Shown here piece after piece: positions 1 through 11,400 of a stretch of DNA of 64,000 nt. The DNA lies in assembly GCA_023374045.1 (NCBI GenBank), contig CM041777.1, positions 467,509,827-467,573,826 of the forward strand, in the 5' to 3' direction. The notes under the pieces were generated by a model. The model was not told where the DNA came from. It was given only the letters and a program-made list of their open reading frames with translations, and made no database searches. Each line of letters begins with the position of its first letter. Positions within the stretch are counted from its first letter, which is position 1. The DNA is from Limonium bicolor (taxonomy: Eukaryota > Streptophyta > Magnoliopsida > Caryophyllales > Plumbaginaceae). The translations under genes were made by a program, and so were the position numbers.

Positions 1-580
1 TTCAAAAACGTGGAGAGAGAGAGACGGCTGCCTTCTTTGAGAGCTAGGGTTCTTGAGGTTCTTCTTTGATCAAGGGATAAGGTTCCTTATATAGGCTTCC
101 TTAAAGATAGAATAGAAAAATCCGGTAAAAAAACCGAGATTTACGACGTTTTAGCTTAAAGGACTTCCAAAAGGAATTTGATTATGAAATTTTACACATG
201 GGTAAAGGATGATATTTCGAATTTTCTAAAGTAGAATCGATTTTTGTGGATATTGAAATATTTTTAAATTCAATTTCTTGTCAGATTCAATCAGAAATTG
301 CTAGAAAATTATTGGAAATTCGAAAAATCAAAATTCCAACGCCATTATACTTCAGATGTCATCCTCTATCATGGGTTAAAATTTCAAAGCATTTTGAATG
401 ATTTGACCTTATTTGAGGAGAGAGAAAAGCCTATAGGGGGCTTAGGAGCCTTGAAAAATTACGAAAATGCCCTGAGCTGACTAAGCCCTAGTACTCTGAA
501 ATGTGCCGATCGAATGGGAACCCTCGCTACTAGCCTATGTAGAGACTCTCTTCGGGGGGGGTTGAAATTTGGGTATAACA
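1..580 (-). repeat. 3' LTR of the gag-only gypsy element, partial
   Basis: This matches 6947-7531 almost base for base apart from scattered small indels, and ends at TATAACA. On the minus strand the LTR therefore begins TGTTATACCC. The rest of the LTR lies left of the window. It carries the same TATA box as the right copy. Several small indels distinguish the copies, for example around 465-500. Confidence 0.9.
87..93 (-). promoter_or_regulatory. TATA box in 3' LTR
   Basis: The plus-strand TTATATA reads as CCTATATAAGG on the minus strand. It is the same as the box at 7036-7042 in the other LTR and lies about 490 bp from the LTR start, a plausible core promoter position. Confidence 0.55.
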
Positions 581-597
581 GATTGCCCCCGTCAACT
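581..597 (-). other. Polypurine tract of the gag-only gypsy element
   Basis: On the minus strand TGACGGGGGCAATC directly precedes the LTR start TGTTATACCC. This is the expected place for the plus-strand primer of reverse transcription. An 8-bp stem (TCAACTAG 592-599, CTAGTTGA 623-630) lies right beside it. Confidence 0.75.
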
Positions 598-689
598 AGA
601 CTTTGTAATGGGAATGAAAAGGCTAGTTGATGCTTGAGTGATACCCCAAAATTTTGGATCTTAAAAGACCACACGTGCAATCCGACAAG

Positions 690-920
690 TTGCGTCGAGC
701 TATTCTAAGGCGCTGACTACCTATGAGTAAAGGGGAAGGGTGTCGAGCGGTTCTAAGGCGTCGACCACCTAAAGGTAATAATGAAGTAATGTTAGACTAT
801 TCTAAAGGCGCCGATACCATAAGGATGATATGATGTCAAGCTATTCTAAGGCGTTGACTACCTATAATGAACTGAGATGATGTCAAGTGAAGCTTATGAG
901 GCATTGACACCTATCAGTGA
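690..920. repeat. Minisatellite, about five units of 41-49 bp
   Basis: The word CTATTCTAAGGCG followed by TGACTACC recurs with unit starts near 694, 742, 791, 835 and 876. The units are diverged. The array lies in the 3' non-coding part of the gag-only element. Confidence 0.8.
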
Positions 921-974
921 TTGAAAATTGGTGTTGGGTCGAGGTCTTCTATTCGGGTGAGTTCTGCTGCTCGT

Positions 975-1370
975 GAATCTGAATCTTTGGCTGAGAATCT
1001 GTATCTCTGAAGAGTCTGTACTTCGGCTGAGAGTCTGTATCCATGAAGATCTGTACCTTCGGCTGAGAAATCTGTATCCCTGAAGAATTGTACTTCGGCT
1101 GAGAATCTTATCCCTGAGAATCTGATCTTCGGCTGAGAATCTGTATCCCTGAAGATCTGTATTCGGTTGGAAATCTGTATCCCTGAGAATCTGTATCTTC
1201 GGCTGAGAATCTGTATCCCTGAAGAATCTGTACCTTCGGCTGGGAATCTGTATCCCTGAAGAATCTGTACCTTCGGCTGAGATTGTATCCCTGAAGAATC
1301 TGTACTTCGGCTGAATCTGTATCCCTGAAGAATCTGTACCTTCGGCTGAGAATCTGTATCCCTGAATTAT
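975..1370. repeat. Minisatellite, about eleven units of roughly 35 bp
   Basis: The units combine CTTCGGCTGAGAATCTG and TATCCCTGAAGAATCTGTAC. The word CTTCGGCTG or a close variant occurs near 985, 1022, 1067, 1095, 1128, 1162, 1198, 1233, 1271, 1305 and 1340. Many units differ by short internal deletions. The minus-strand ORFs crossing it only translate the repeat and are not believed to be genes. Confidence 0.9.
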
Positions 1371-1770
1371 GACGAGGAGTCTCATACGAATAGATGCAAT
1401 GGTCATGATGAAAGTTAATTATGAAAGTGCCAAAACGTGGCAATGAGGATGTGCATGTCAAAATACGATCAAAGTGTATGTAAGAAATTTGTCCAAACAA
1501 AAATTGCTGAAAGAGTTGCCAAACGTGGTAGTGTTTGAAGAATAATCTTTAATGAAAAGGAAAGTGAAATTATCATTTCCTAACCATAGACTTCGGACTT
1601 GTAATTTATCTCTAGGAGAGAACATGCCATCGGTGGGGTATGGTGTATGATGTAAAGGTAAGGGCTTATGTGGCCTGTGGTGTTTGATGTGGAGGTAAAG
1701 GCTTATGCGGCCGTGGTGTGTTGATGGTGGTGGTGATGTTTGAGCTCTGGGTTCCAATTGGTGTTGTATA

Positions 1771-1860
1771 GCAATTGTTGGAACAACAATTGCCCCAGTA
1801 TTTTTCCTTAAGACAATCTGAGCTAGAGTTCATGGCAATCGATCGTTACGATCGATTGCC
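1771..1860. repeat. Two near-perfect palindromes, each abutting a PPT-like C/G tract
   Basis: The first palindrome, 1771-1793, has 10-bp arms (GCAATTGTTG and CAACAATTGC) and a 3-nt loop. The second, 1834-1860, has 13-bp arms (GGCAATCGATCGT and ACGATCGATTGCC) around one base. Each runs directly into a CCCC or CCCCC tract, which on the minus strand gives GGGGCAATT and GGGGGCAATC, like the true PPT at 581-597. The same word recurs near 2938. Confidence 0.85.
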
Positions 1861-3269
1861 CCCAGATTTTCTTTATTAAACGTGGCGAACGAGTCTCGTC
1901 CTCACAGGGTCAAGGCTTATGTTTTATGTGGTTGCTCCTACCTACACTCGGTGTGTTTGGTGTTTTGCACTCGTTCCTCACCTACAGTCACAACTTCTAG
2001 ACCATCGAATTCGATATTGATGGATTTACGCATTGATCTGTTACTTTCACGTGATTGGACACACAACTATCAAGTCGGAAGTCTTTTAAAGCTTATAACG
2101 TGGCCACGGGCTGTGATGAAGGACAACGGGACCATGGAGGGATATTTGAGGTATGTGGAGCTTAAGTGGGTGACCAAAGCTGCAACTTGCGTTTCTCTCA
2201 GATTCATCTTCCTTGTCTTGAAGTCGTCTAACTGCTTCATGTTGACGTTGTTTTTGAGCTTCTGGACTTGAGCTTTTGAAGTTGTCCTTTACACAATTTC
2301 TCCTTTCGTCTTTTTGGATTTCTTCGAGGCACTTCGGTTTTGCCTCTTTGTTTGATCCTTCTTGACTTTGCCTTCGGGGTTCTTGTGTTTCCCGGTTTTG
2401 AGTTTTGAGAGCTATTTTGATGTGAGCCTTTTGATCCTGTGTCACTTTGGGACCATTTGCGGATCACTCGTCATGCTGATAGCGGCTTTGCTTCTCTGGA
2501 CTGATGAAAAACGTTATCTAAGAGTCAGGCTCCTTGCTTCCTTGGTCACCAGGTTGGTATTCATCACGGGTGGCTTGCTCTGTGGAGCTTTGGAACAAGG
2601 ATATATGAAAGGCTCAGCGGGGGTGCCTAGGGTTTAATGTCAGGGTTTACAAGCTTTTAGCTATGTGGTGTTGTACCTAGGTGCTTCGTCATTCCTGATA
2701 GTTGTGATCCGCTCGTTGTTACTTTTCGCAGGTCTAAGAGTAAATTTACAAATTATCTCCTTCGGTCGGAGTTATGCGTTACCTCACCTTTGAATGTGGT
2801 CTCACCGGAGTCGTGTAAAAATGACACGCTCGATCACTCATGGTTTTCACTCAAGACACTCTCGCGAGATTTTCACTCAGAAACTCGTTCTCACAATTAA
2901 ACAAAAGAAATAATCGTGGTTGGTCTTTAAACTCAGATTGCCCCTAGTATTAGTCCAGGGTTTACGACAACAATTTGTATGTGGTTTGTTGGATGCTTAG
3001 GGGTGGACTGTGGCATTGGTTGGACATGTTCATCCTTTGGAAACAAAAAGACAAATCATTTATTCAATTGCCAGAAGATGAACATTAGTTTTGAAAGATG
3101 ATTTGGTTGAAGGTGCAAAATGAACAACATTTTTTCATTTTCTTGAGATGTAAATCGAAAAGACAGAGACTGAAATTCGAACATCTAAGCCTCATTAAAA
3201 TGGAATATCATAAACCCCCTACAAAATAGAAAAAAAAATTAAGAAAGCAAAATGCAACTAGACACTAGC
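1861..3269. other. Internal 3' non-coding region of the gag-only element
   Basis: No protein family is recognisable on either strand. Minus-strand ORFs near 2086-2467 are Lys/Arg/Gln-rich and look like chance translation of low-complexity DNA. One further PPT-like word lies near 2938-2946. It could be 3' UTR or captured host DNA; the sequence does not decide. Confidence 0.5.
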
Positions 3270-4524
3270 CTACTCGACAAACTGGAGTCCTTGCTCGATA
3301 AGGTCCTCAATCTTGTGGCTTCAATGCTCTGCAGTCGTCAGTACTATGTCCTGGTAGTTGATGAAACTGGCAACTGATGGAGATGTTCCCGGCTTGGGTG
3401 ATCCCAGGGCTAGGTGTGAGAGGGTTGTAGTAGGTCTAGCTCTTGTAGCTTCACGAGTGCTTGACTGAGAGGCCGGCCAATGTCGGTAAACTGTCTCGGT
3501 GCAGAGAACCTCTTGGATCGGGGTGAGGCCTTGATGTTCTGCTTTACAGCACTAGGTTTTTGTATGGTGCTCACTTGGTATGAAATTGAGCTGCTTTGGC
3601 CGGTCCTGACTTACAAGGTCTCGATACTCACACCTGGGCTTTGGGTTGTTCCAGCTTTAGCTCACCTTTGTGAATCTTTTCTTCCATGATTCTTACCTGT
3701 CATCAGCATGTCGAAATTAGGGAAGTATGTGCAACTCAGCTCGTTATTGTATTGTCTCTGCATATTGTCCACAATCATTCGAATCTGTTCTTGCTCATCC
3801 ATTTTTGTAGGCATAGCAGCGACCTTCATCCTCCACCGTTTGATGAAGTCGGACATTGATTCACTGTCTCTCTGCCGAGTGCTGGCAAGGTCGGACCTGG
3901 TGACTTCGAGATTCTTAGCATACTCGAATGGTGCAAGAAAGCCTCACAAACCTCCTCGTAGGTTTTAGTTTCATCCTCTGAGTCAAATACCAACGTTGAG
4001 TGTTTCATCGAGGTAACGGGCAAAGACCGTTGGCCTTTTGCATGTCATTTAACCTGAGGATGGACATCTCCCTATAGAACATCGCCATGGACCTGCGGGT
4101 CTGAGGAACCCTTGTATAGAGCAAGTGGGCAACTTCAACTTTGGGGGGAGGATCAACCTCGGGACGATGCCATAGAGGAGTAATCAAACCAGCCGGCTTG
4201 CTAGCCTTTTCCATGCGCTCGATCATTTTCAGAACCTTCTCGAGTTCTGCAGTTAGCTGGTGATCTGGGGCGGCTTCCCCTACGAATCCTCGCGCACCCT
4301 GGGCCCCAATAGAGTTAGCTTCGACGTGGTCATGCTCGTTCCCAGAGTCAGCAATCTTCCTGAAATATTTTCCTGATGACCAACCTCAAGGGAATTGATT
4401 TTGCTTTCAGCTCTTCGATGATGGTGACATACTTAGCCTCCATGGCATCAAAGGCGGCTCTGTACCTCTGCTCTAAGGCTGCAAACTGGGCCTCCATGCT
4501 GACTGGGTTTCCTCCCTCTGCCAT
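3270..4524 (-). pseudogene. Gypsy gag pseudogene
   Basis: The gag forms the particle core of the retrotransposon. The likely start is the ATG at 4522-4524, followed by a helical N-terminus (MEAQFAALEQRYRAAF, then EAKYVTIIEEL). Then come EMSILRLNDMQKANG (around 4050), YEEVCEAFL (around 3950) and the gag-core word SDFIKRWR (around 3840) with EQEQIRMIVDN (around 3790). A knuckle-like CQFHQLPGHSTDDC lies around 3335-3375. These pieces occupy different frames, so several frameshifts and stops break the gene. No protease follows. The gag assignment is firm; Tat/Ogre affinity is a guess from motif style and PBS. Confidence 0.75.
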
Positions 4525-5761
4525 ACTTGGGATTCGGGCTTATCTGTTGGAAAACAGAAATGGATTGAGCTAAAATTCTGGACCGTGAAGAAGTTGTAGG
4601 TTAAAACATGTTTGGGCTGCAAGAAAAGCACATGAGCTGGAATGTTTTGAAGATTGTGGGTAAAGCACTGAGGCCCGAAATGTGTTGGAAGAGAGGCACA
4701 TGGGCCGGAATGATTCATGAGCTGTGAACTGGCTCCTGGGACGAAATGTTTGAAGATCGTGGCTCTTGGGCTGGAATGTTTTGAGAATTGGGCACTTGGG
4801 CCGAATGTGTTTGGGCTAGAAGTAAAGCGTATGAGCCAAAATGATTTCTAAACCATGATCTTGATGTGAATTGGATTTTTGGGCCAAGTAATTCTGATTG
4901 GGCCTAAAAGATGATACCCATGTCTAGGTTTTGGGGTCAAAGCCCGAGTGAAAAGTCTTCCTAGACTAGAATGAGCCTTGAAATGGAAAGGCCTGATGGA
5001 TTTTCATGGTTGCTTTAGGTGGATTTGTTTTTCATGGGCCTAGAACTAAATGATAATTAAAATTGAGCTGAAAGATAAATCACCTAAATCTAACTTTTGG
5101 GCCGAAGCCCGAACAAATAACTCACACATTCAAATCAAGCAGGGCCTTTGGGCCGCAAACAATTAAGCCGCGATATCGGGTTGGGCTGAGTTGATGTAGG
5201 AAAAGTTCCTATCAATCTCTAACTGGGTAGTGGGCCGATCATACAGGCAAACAGGGCCCACACAAATTCAACATGTCCTTACTTGACGGTTTAATCAATT
5301 TGGGTATGGTTCGATCCGGAGAGGTGCTTGGGGCTTGGGCCCAGGTCACCACAAAGGAATAGGCTTGCGCGCTATTCTCTTTGGGCTTCCCCACTTTATC
5401 ATCACCTGAAGGTGTGCGTCTACGGTCGGGTCTTGACTGACCAAACAATAGGCTAGGTAAGGACACTGCCAGGAAAACGCTTGGGGCTAAAGCCCAGGTA
5501 TTAAGGGGATGTGGTTAGACGACATCCTCCTCTTTTCCCCCGCTTATTCATCACTAAAAGGTGTGAGTCCCTGACAGGGGACCCTAGATGGGTCCCGGGG
5601 TGAAACTGGTTTTGGTGGACCCTCGCTCTCATATGATGCAAGGGTGCAAAAATTTAAGGTGCGCACGAAAGTAAACAAACAAAGTAATAAAGCCATAAAT
5701 AAACAATTTTTCGAGTTAAGCCCTCTTTCTTAAAATTAAACAAGTTAAAATTAAGAATTTA
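4525..5761 (-). other. Leader of the gag-only element with imperfect repeats
   Basis: This lies between the PBS and gag. Around 4590-4850 there are several diverged repeats built on GGGCCGGAATG or similar plus TTTTGAAGATTG. Around 5320-5560 an imperfect duplication of about 150 bp repeats GCTTGGGGCT...GCCCAGGT and CATCAC...AAGGTGTG. No coding sequence is recognised. Confidence 0.5.
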
Positions 5762-5779
5762 TCCCCAGCAGAGTCGCCA
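5762..5779 (-). other. Primer binding site, tRNA-Arg-like
   Basis: The minus strand reads TGGCGACTCTGCTGGGGA three bases after the LTR end. This is the usual PBS type of Ogre/Tat-like plant gypsy elements, said to pair with a tRNA-Arg; that tRNA identity is from family knowledge and not tested here. Confidence 0.75.
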
Positions 5780-6204
5780 GTCTGTGAGCCTCGATTTTAA
5801 ACCTATCCTATGTTGATTAAAGTTGATTAGGATCTAATCGGGTTTTAGGTCCACTTATAACCTAAGATTAATAACTATGTCATATAACAATAATTATTAA
5901 AACCTAAGCTAGCACTGGAACCTATTATGAGTCGCCACCTAATTTTAACTAGAGTAAATCAGGAAAGGTAGAGTTCGGGTTCGGGGGCTTGGTATTCGTA
6001 TTTAGGGTTCAATTTACTTTCATTACCCTTCCTAGGTGTTTTTCCTCTACTTGGTTTATTTACGGCTTATTACGAGTCGTTTTAACCTAAGTGCGCAAGC
6101 TTCTGTTTTTTTATGTTTTTAGCATTTTTTACAGAAAATTAAAGTGAAATTAAAAGCTACCTAAACTAGGGTTTCAGAGGCAAAATTAGGTGAATTTTGC
6201 TTAC

Positions 6205-6465
6205 GTCCGTAGCCACGGACCCCATGTCCGAGACCACGGACCCGGTTAACCTAGTTATACAGAAGAGTCGAAATTAAAGGAAAACAAAAAAAATGAGAAG
6301 TCCGGGGCCACGGTCAGGATGTCCGTGGGCCCGGACATTATTAGAAAATCTAAATTTTGAATTTTTTAAAATCCCGCCGCCGTCCGTGGGCGTCCGGGCT
6401 TACGGACAGGGAGTCCGGGACCCCGGACATGACGTCCGCCGGGTGCGGACCGCCCTCGGACGGCG
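6205..6465. repeat. GTCCG...CGGAC short-hairpin array in LTR
   Basis: Six or seven pairs of GTCCG and CGGAC are separated by 4-16 nt, for example GTCCGTAGCCACGGAC (6205-6220), GTCCGAGACCACGGAC, GTCCGTGGGCCCGGAC and GTCCGGGACCCCGGAC. Flanking DNA is AT-rich, so this is a sharp GC island. No ORF explains it. Confidence 0.8.
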
Positions 6466-7035
6466 GCTTTGAGGCTGTTCCCGAAAGTGTTTTTGGCTCA
6501 AATTTTATGGGTGTGTAGCCTGAAAGATGTACAAGACGTTAGTGATTGAAAGTTTTCAATTTGAATTCGAATTAAGCACGAAACTTGGTAAACAAGTTAT
6601 TGGACAGAAGCTTAAACAAACAGCAATACAAAAGCGTAGAAGGGTTAGTTTGAGCCCAAATTTTGAGGCAAGACAGATAACACCGTAGAGAATTAGGGAA
6701 GTGGAGTTTCTACCTGTTTTACCTTCGGATTCACAACGATTCCTCACACCGGGATTCGTCGAGTGCTCCGTTGATGGCAGACCCAAAAGGTTTTCGAACC
6801 AAGCTTTGGTTGTTGGTTGTTCTGCTGTTCTTCACGTTTTGGAGGTGGTTTGGTTGATGTTTGATGATTGATGATGTTGTGGGAGTTGAAAAATATGTTT
6901 TGGTGTTGATTTTGGTGAGATTTCGGTGTGTTGATTGTGGCTCTAGAGTTCAAAAACGTGGAGGAGAGAGAGACGGCTGCTTCTTTGAGAGTCTAGGGTT
7001 CTTGAGGTTCTTCTTTGATCAAGGGATAAGGTTCC

Positions 7036-7042
7036 TTATATA
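7036..7042 (-). promoter_or_regulatory. TATA box in 5' LTR
   Basis: The minus strand reads CCTATATAAGG, about 490 bp from the LTR start. It is the same as the box in the left LTR copy. It is the likely core promoter; transcription would start near 7005 and run leftward. Confidence 0.6.
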
Positions 7043-7547
7043 GGCTTCCTTAAAGATAGAAAAATCCGGTAAAAAACCGAGATTTACCGACGTTTTAGCT
7101 TAAGGACTTCCAAAAGGAATTTGATTATGAAATTTTACACATGGGTAAAGGATGATATTTCTGAATTTTCTAAGTGGAATCGATTTTTTTGGATTGAAAT
7201 ATTTTTAAATTCAATTTCTTGTCAGATTCACAATCAGAAATTGCTAGAAAATTATTGGAAATTCGAAAAATCAAAATTCCAACGCCATTATACTTCAGAT
7301 GTCCTCTATCATGGGTTAAAATTTCAAAGCATTTTGAATTGATTGACCCTTATTTGGAGGAGAGAGAAAGCCTATAGGGGGCTTAGGAGCCTTGAAAAAT
7401 TACGAAAATGCCCCTGGAGATGACTAAGCTGTCCCTAGTACTCTGAAATGTGCCGATCGAATTGGGAACCCTCGCTACTAGCCTATTAGTAGAGACTCTC
7501 TTCCGGGGGGGTTGAAATTTTGGGTATAACACAACCCTAGAAAATAA

Positions 7548-8407
7548 GTGAGTTCTCCCATATTACTCATCTGAAATTCCTTTTCCATGATTGCCTCAAA
7601 CTTCTTCGCTAAAGAGATGTTAGTAGAGTAAAAACTAATATCATCAACATATATCTAATCATTAAGAATCACTCTTTGTGATGTATGAAGAGTGTTCGGT
7701 CCACCTTTCCTCTAACAAATCCTTGTTGTAGTAAGAAGTTTGTAAGATGTTCATACCAAGCTAGTGGCACTTGTTTGAGACCATAATGTGTTTTCTCTAG
7801 CTTGTACACAACATTTGGTCGATCTAGGTCTTCAAAACTGGTGGTTGTGAAACATAGACTTCTGCCTTGAGATATCCATTGAGAAAAGCACACTTGACAT
7901 CCATCTGATAAAGTTGAAAGTGGTTTGCAGCAGCATAGGCAATGAGTAATCGTATAGCCTCCAGCCGAGCCACAGGCGCAAAAGTTTGATCAAAGTCAAG
8001 TCCTTCCTACTGATTATATCCTTTGGCCACGAGTCAAGCTCTATTCTTGAGAATTTGTCCATTCTCATCCAGTTTATTCCTGAATACCCACTTGGTTCTT
8101 ATAATATTTTGATGAGACAGACGAGTTACCAATTCCCTGACATCATTTCTCACAAACTCGTGTAACTCCTCATGCATTGCATTGATCCAATCTGGATTTG
8201 TGAGTGCCTCCGTTACAGTTGTGGGCTCAATCATAGAATCCGTGATGTACACAAAAACTTTGGGATGAAGACCGAGTTTGAACACCTGAATTAACATCTG
8301 AAATTACGGTTTCCATGTTTACTCTAGGTACCTGAAGAGAAGTGAGGTTTCTTAATGGTCGTGCAACATGAGTATGTGTATGATGCTCAACTATGGGAAT
8401 ATCCCGA
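7548..8407 (-). pseudogene. Copia reverse transcriptase pseudogene
   Basis: The RT copies the element's RNA into DNA. The piece from right to left contains VTEALTNPDWINAMHEEL, then TKWVFRNKLDENGQILKNRA (around 8040-8100). A further block with [11 protein letters not shown] lies around 7880, then YGLKQVPLAWYEHL (around 7770), and the catalytic YVDD is readable near 7635-7646. Stops and frameshifts separate the pieces. After YVDD the sequence reaches GELTYF and is cut at 7531 by the gypsy LTR. Confidence 0.85.
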
Positions 8408-8409
8408 TG

Positions 8410-11400
8410 TGAAATACCCCAAACATTAATCACCTTAATTAATAAGGGATTAATTAAATTAAAGGGTTAAAACCTAAGTTTAATCATTAAAGGAAAGGCT
8501 AATTAGCCAAATTCATTAAGGAATTTTATAACCTCTAAACATAATTATATAAACAAATATGTATAGTCCAAAAATGAGCATTAAGCCTCACATAAAATAA
8601 TGAACTAAAGAGGGAACATTAAAAAGGAGAAATCAACTCTGAAAGTTAATGTAACATGTAACACATTATTACATGAATTAAAGAACACCAACATCAAGAG
8701 TGAATCAAAGAACATACTTTAACTAGTCATAATGAATAGTAAAGTATACTAGTCACTTAAAAACACAAATTAACAAACTTTAGGACAAAGAAATCATGTT
8801 GGTCACAAACTAACACATGAAACAAGTCAAAGTGTACAACTTTTAAGTCTAGAACATCATAAGACACATTATAATATTAATACACAATAAGTGAGCCAAA
8901 CACCCCCTTAGGCAAATAAGGGCCGGAAAACTCCTCATAGCCATGCCACCTTGCAACTTTAGAAGAAAAATATCTTCTTAAGAAGCCTTAGTCATCCTTT
9001 ACTAGTCATGACTCACCACTTCTTCATTAAATTAATTTCAAGTCAAAAACTCCCTCCCTCGTTCTCTCTTTGGCCGAGAGCCTACACCTTTTTCTTCCTC
9101 TTGTTTGTTCTTCATTCTCTTGAGTTCTTGAAGAACACTTCCCTGGTGAACTAGACCCACTCCTCTTTTCTACTCAAATCATCTCCCTTTCTTCATCAAC
9201 ACTTAGAGCACAACACAAGCTCTTCTCCCTACTAAACAAAGGAAGTTTTGGAGCCTCAAATTCAACAACAAAGTCATGGAAGGAGCTTAGAAAAGACCAA
9301 CCAAAGTAAAGGTATAAAAGATGCCTTAAGGTTCCATCTTTCCTTAATTTATTGTGGCCGAAAATTACAACCTTCTTACATTTATTTTATTCATCATTTG
9401 CACATAAAATGAAGCTCCATCTACCTCTTTGGGTTGGACGAAATTCAAGCTACAAAACCCTCCAAAGGTGACTTCAAAGGGTAAGTCTTAAATCAAGTTT
9501 TAAGTAGTTCTAGTACTTTCTACTTCTAGATACACTCAATATCTGATTATTTACGTGATTCCCCTAGGATTGCCGAAATTTGGTGAGAAAAGAGCACCTA
9601 GAGCTCCAAAGGTAATTCCTTTATCCTTAAAGCACATTTTATGCTTTAAGCTCTTGTTTATGTCAAGGAGTCTTAAAGACCCTAACTTAGTTTCTCTTTC
9701 TTGTCTTCAAATATGTCAAAAATAGGAGCTCAAAATTCTAGTTTATGGCCGAGAGCATAAGGAACACAAAGTTGGAAAAATCTTCATTGTTCAAAGGTAA
9801 ACCCTAATTTAAGGTATAAAACTCCTAAGTCATCAGATAAACTATTGTTTGATGCAATAAAATAACTCCCCTCTATACTATAAATAGGGTTGTGAGTGAA
9901 GGAGACCAAAACTTAGCTTGGAACTTAACATTAGTATTTATAGTTGGGAACCATATTGAATAAAATTAGATATATGATCTAAGTGTTAGTATGTGAAAAT
10001 AATACAAAATAAAGGGAGTTTGTAATTCACTTAAAATAATGGAAGTTAGTGTGAAATAAAAGAGATTTTATAATTCATACTAATGGAGTATGAATATTTG
10101 GAATGTTATAGGATATATAACATGGTCACGGAATTAAATAAAGTATTATGGAGTTTATTATAAGATGGGGAATTTCTTTATGTAACATTAAAACATTAGG
10201 ACTTAATGTCATTGTATAAGGAGTTACCTAAAATAATAGAATTATATAATTCAAGGAATTATATTACGGGGTATATATAGTGGTGTTGACTTGTACACAT
10301 TGACCAAGTCAACCAAAATTGACCAAGAGGATCAAGTTGACCAACTTATAATTAAGTGGAAATTTAAATGCCAAAGGCTACAAATATTTAAAGGTCAACT
10401 ATATTAAACATCATATAGTAACAATGTCTATATGAATATGTATATATAAACATATATATGTAAGTATTAATGAGAATTAAATCCTAAGTTGTAGCATGAT
10501 ACAACATGTTAGTTACTAACATACTTAATGGATTAATGAACTAATCCCAAACTCGTTAATAACCCGACTAACAACGATTGACCAATCACGGGGTAAACAT
10601 ACGGGGGATTAGTAGTTTTCGGGATACCGAATCATCTGAATTATAGCGTACTGATACTTAGTGTATACGTATGCATATTCCAGAGCCGGGTGCATTAGAG
10701 GACGACGCTTGTTAGGACGTCTGCTCTTCTACCGGGAGAACGGTATGTTATTGTGTGGTCCGATTGCTCTGAGGATTTCCTTGGGTTCAGACATATATGT
10801 GTGGATGTTTTGCTAAGAGCAATATGTGTGATATTATATCTGCTATGCTTTTGTGATTTAAATGCCGACTATCTCGCGTTTATTAAATGTGCGCGAACAT
10901 CTATCAGGCTGAGGCAATGTCTAAAGTAAACTCGAATCGAGTCAAGATTTTTGACTAAAGGAATATTGTTACATATGATTCATGAGATACATCTCTTTAT
11001 CCTTAATCATCCTAGGTAATTAACTTAGGTAGAGGATCGGTATTACCATCATCACGAGCATATGTATTTGAACATGATAATGACCTAGATGACTTCTAAG
11101 TAATGTGTAAGACCTAAAAGACAACTATATGAAAGTTATATTCGCCATAACCTAAGAGTAGATCTTAGGTAAAAGGATTAAGCTAACTTAATCACATGGT
11201 GGAAAGGAATGGTTATAAGGGAAATCCAAGGAAGTTACTGACTACCTGGTTGCGCATAGTGATCATTGGAGAGGATTACCGAATCGGGTTCACTCAATAT
11301 GGAAATCCAACGAGCCACATTTGATCGTTGGTCGGAGGGCACTGCTGTTGGTGCATGGCTACGACCGTTATAGACGCCTTCACAAAGGCAAAATGGAAAT

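Larger units (their letters stand above)
1..7531 (-). mobile_element. Gag-only Ty3/gypsy-type LTR retrotransposon (TR-GAG-like), left LTR cut by window edge
   Basis: Two direct copies of one sequence (1-580 and the end of 5783-7531) flank an internal region of about 5.2 kb. A PBS lies beside the right copy (5762-5779) and a purine tract beside the left copy (581-597), so the element reads on the minus strand. Inside, only a broken gag is recognisable (3270-4524); no protease, RT, RNase H or integrase is seen. Long LTRs, gag without pol and a long 3' non-coding part rich in tandem repeats fit the non-autonomous terminal-repeat-with-GAG type, probably served by a Tat/Ogre-like relative. That assignment is inference. 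The element interrupts copia RT sequence at 7532. Confidence 0.8.
5783..7531 (-). repeat. 5' LTR of the gag-only gypsy element
   Basis: The plus strand runs TGTGAGCC...TATAACA, giving TG/CA ends and a length of 1749 bp. It is bounded by the PBS on the left and copia RT sequence on the right. Its right third duplicates 1-580. It contains a TATA box (7036-7042) and a GC-rich hairpin array (6205-6465), which lies 540-800 nt downstream of the inferred start site and so would be in the transcribed leader. Confidence 0.85.

Noticed and set aside
975..1370. CRISPR-like array
   Set aside because: Units are head-to-tail without unique spacers, in plant retrotransposon DNA; a minisatellite.
894..1500. 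Two long minus-strand ORFs of 130-170 codons
   Set aside because: They translate the 35-bp minisatellite in two frames (repeated GYRFSAE-like words); not a gene.
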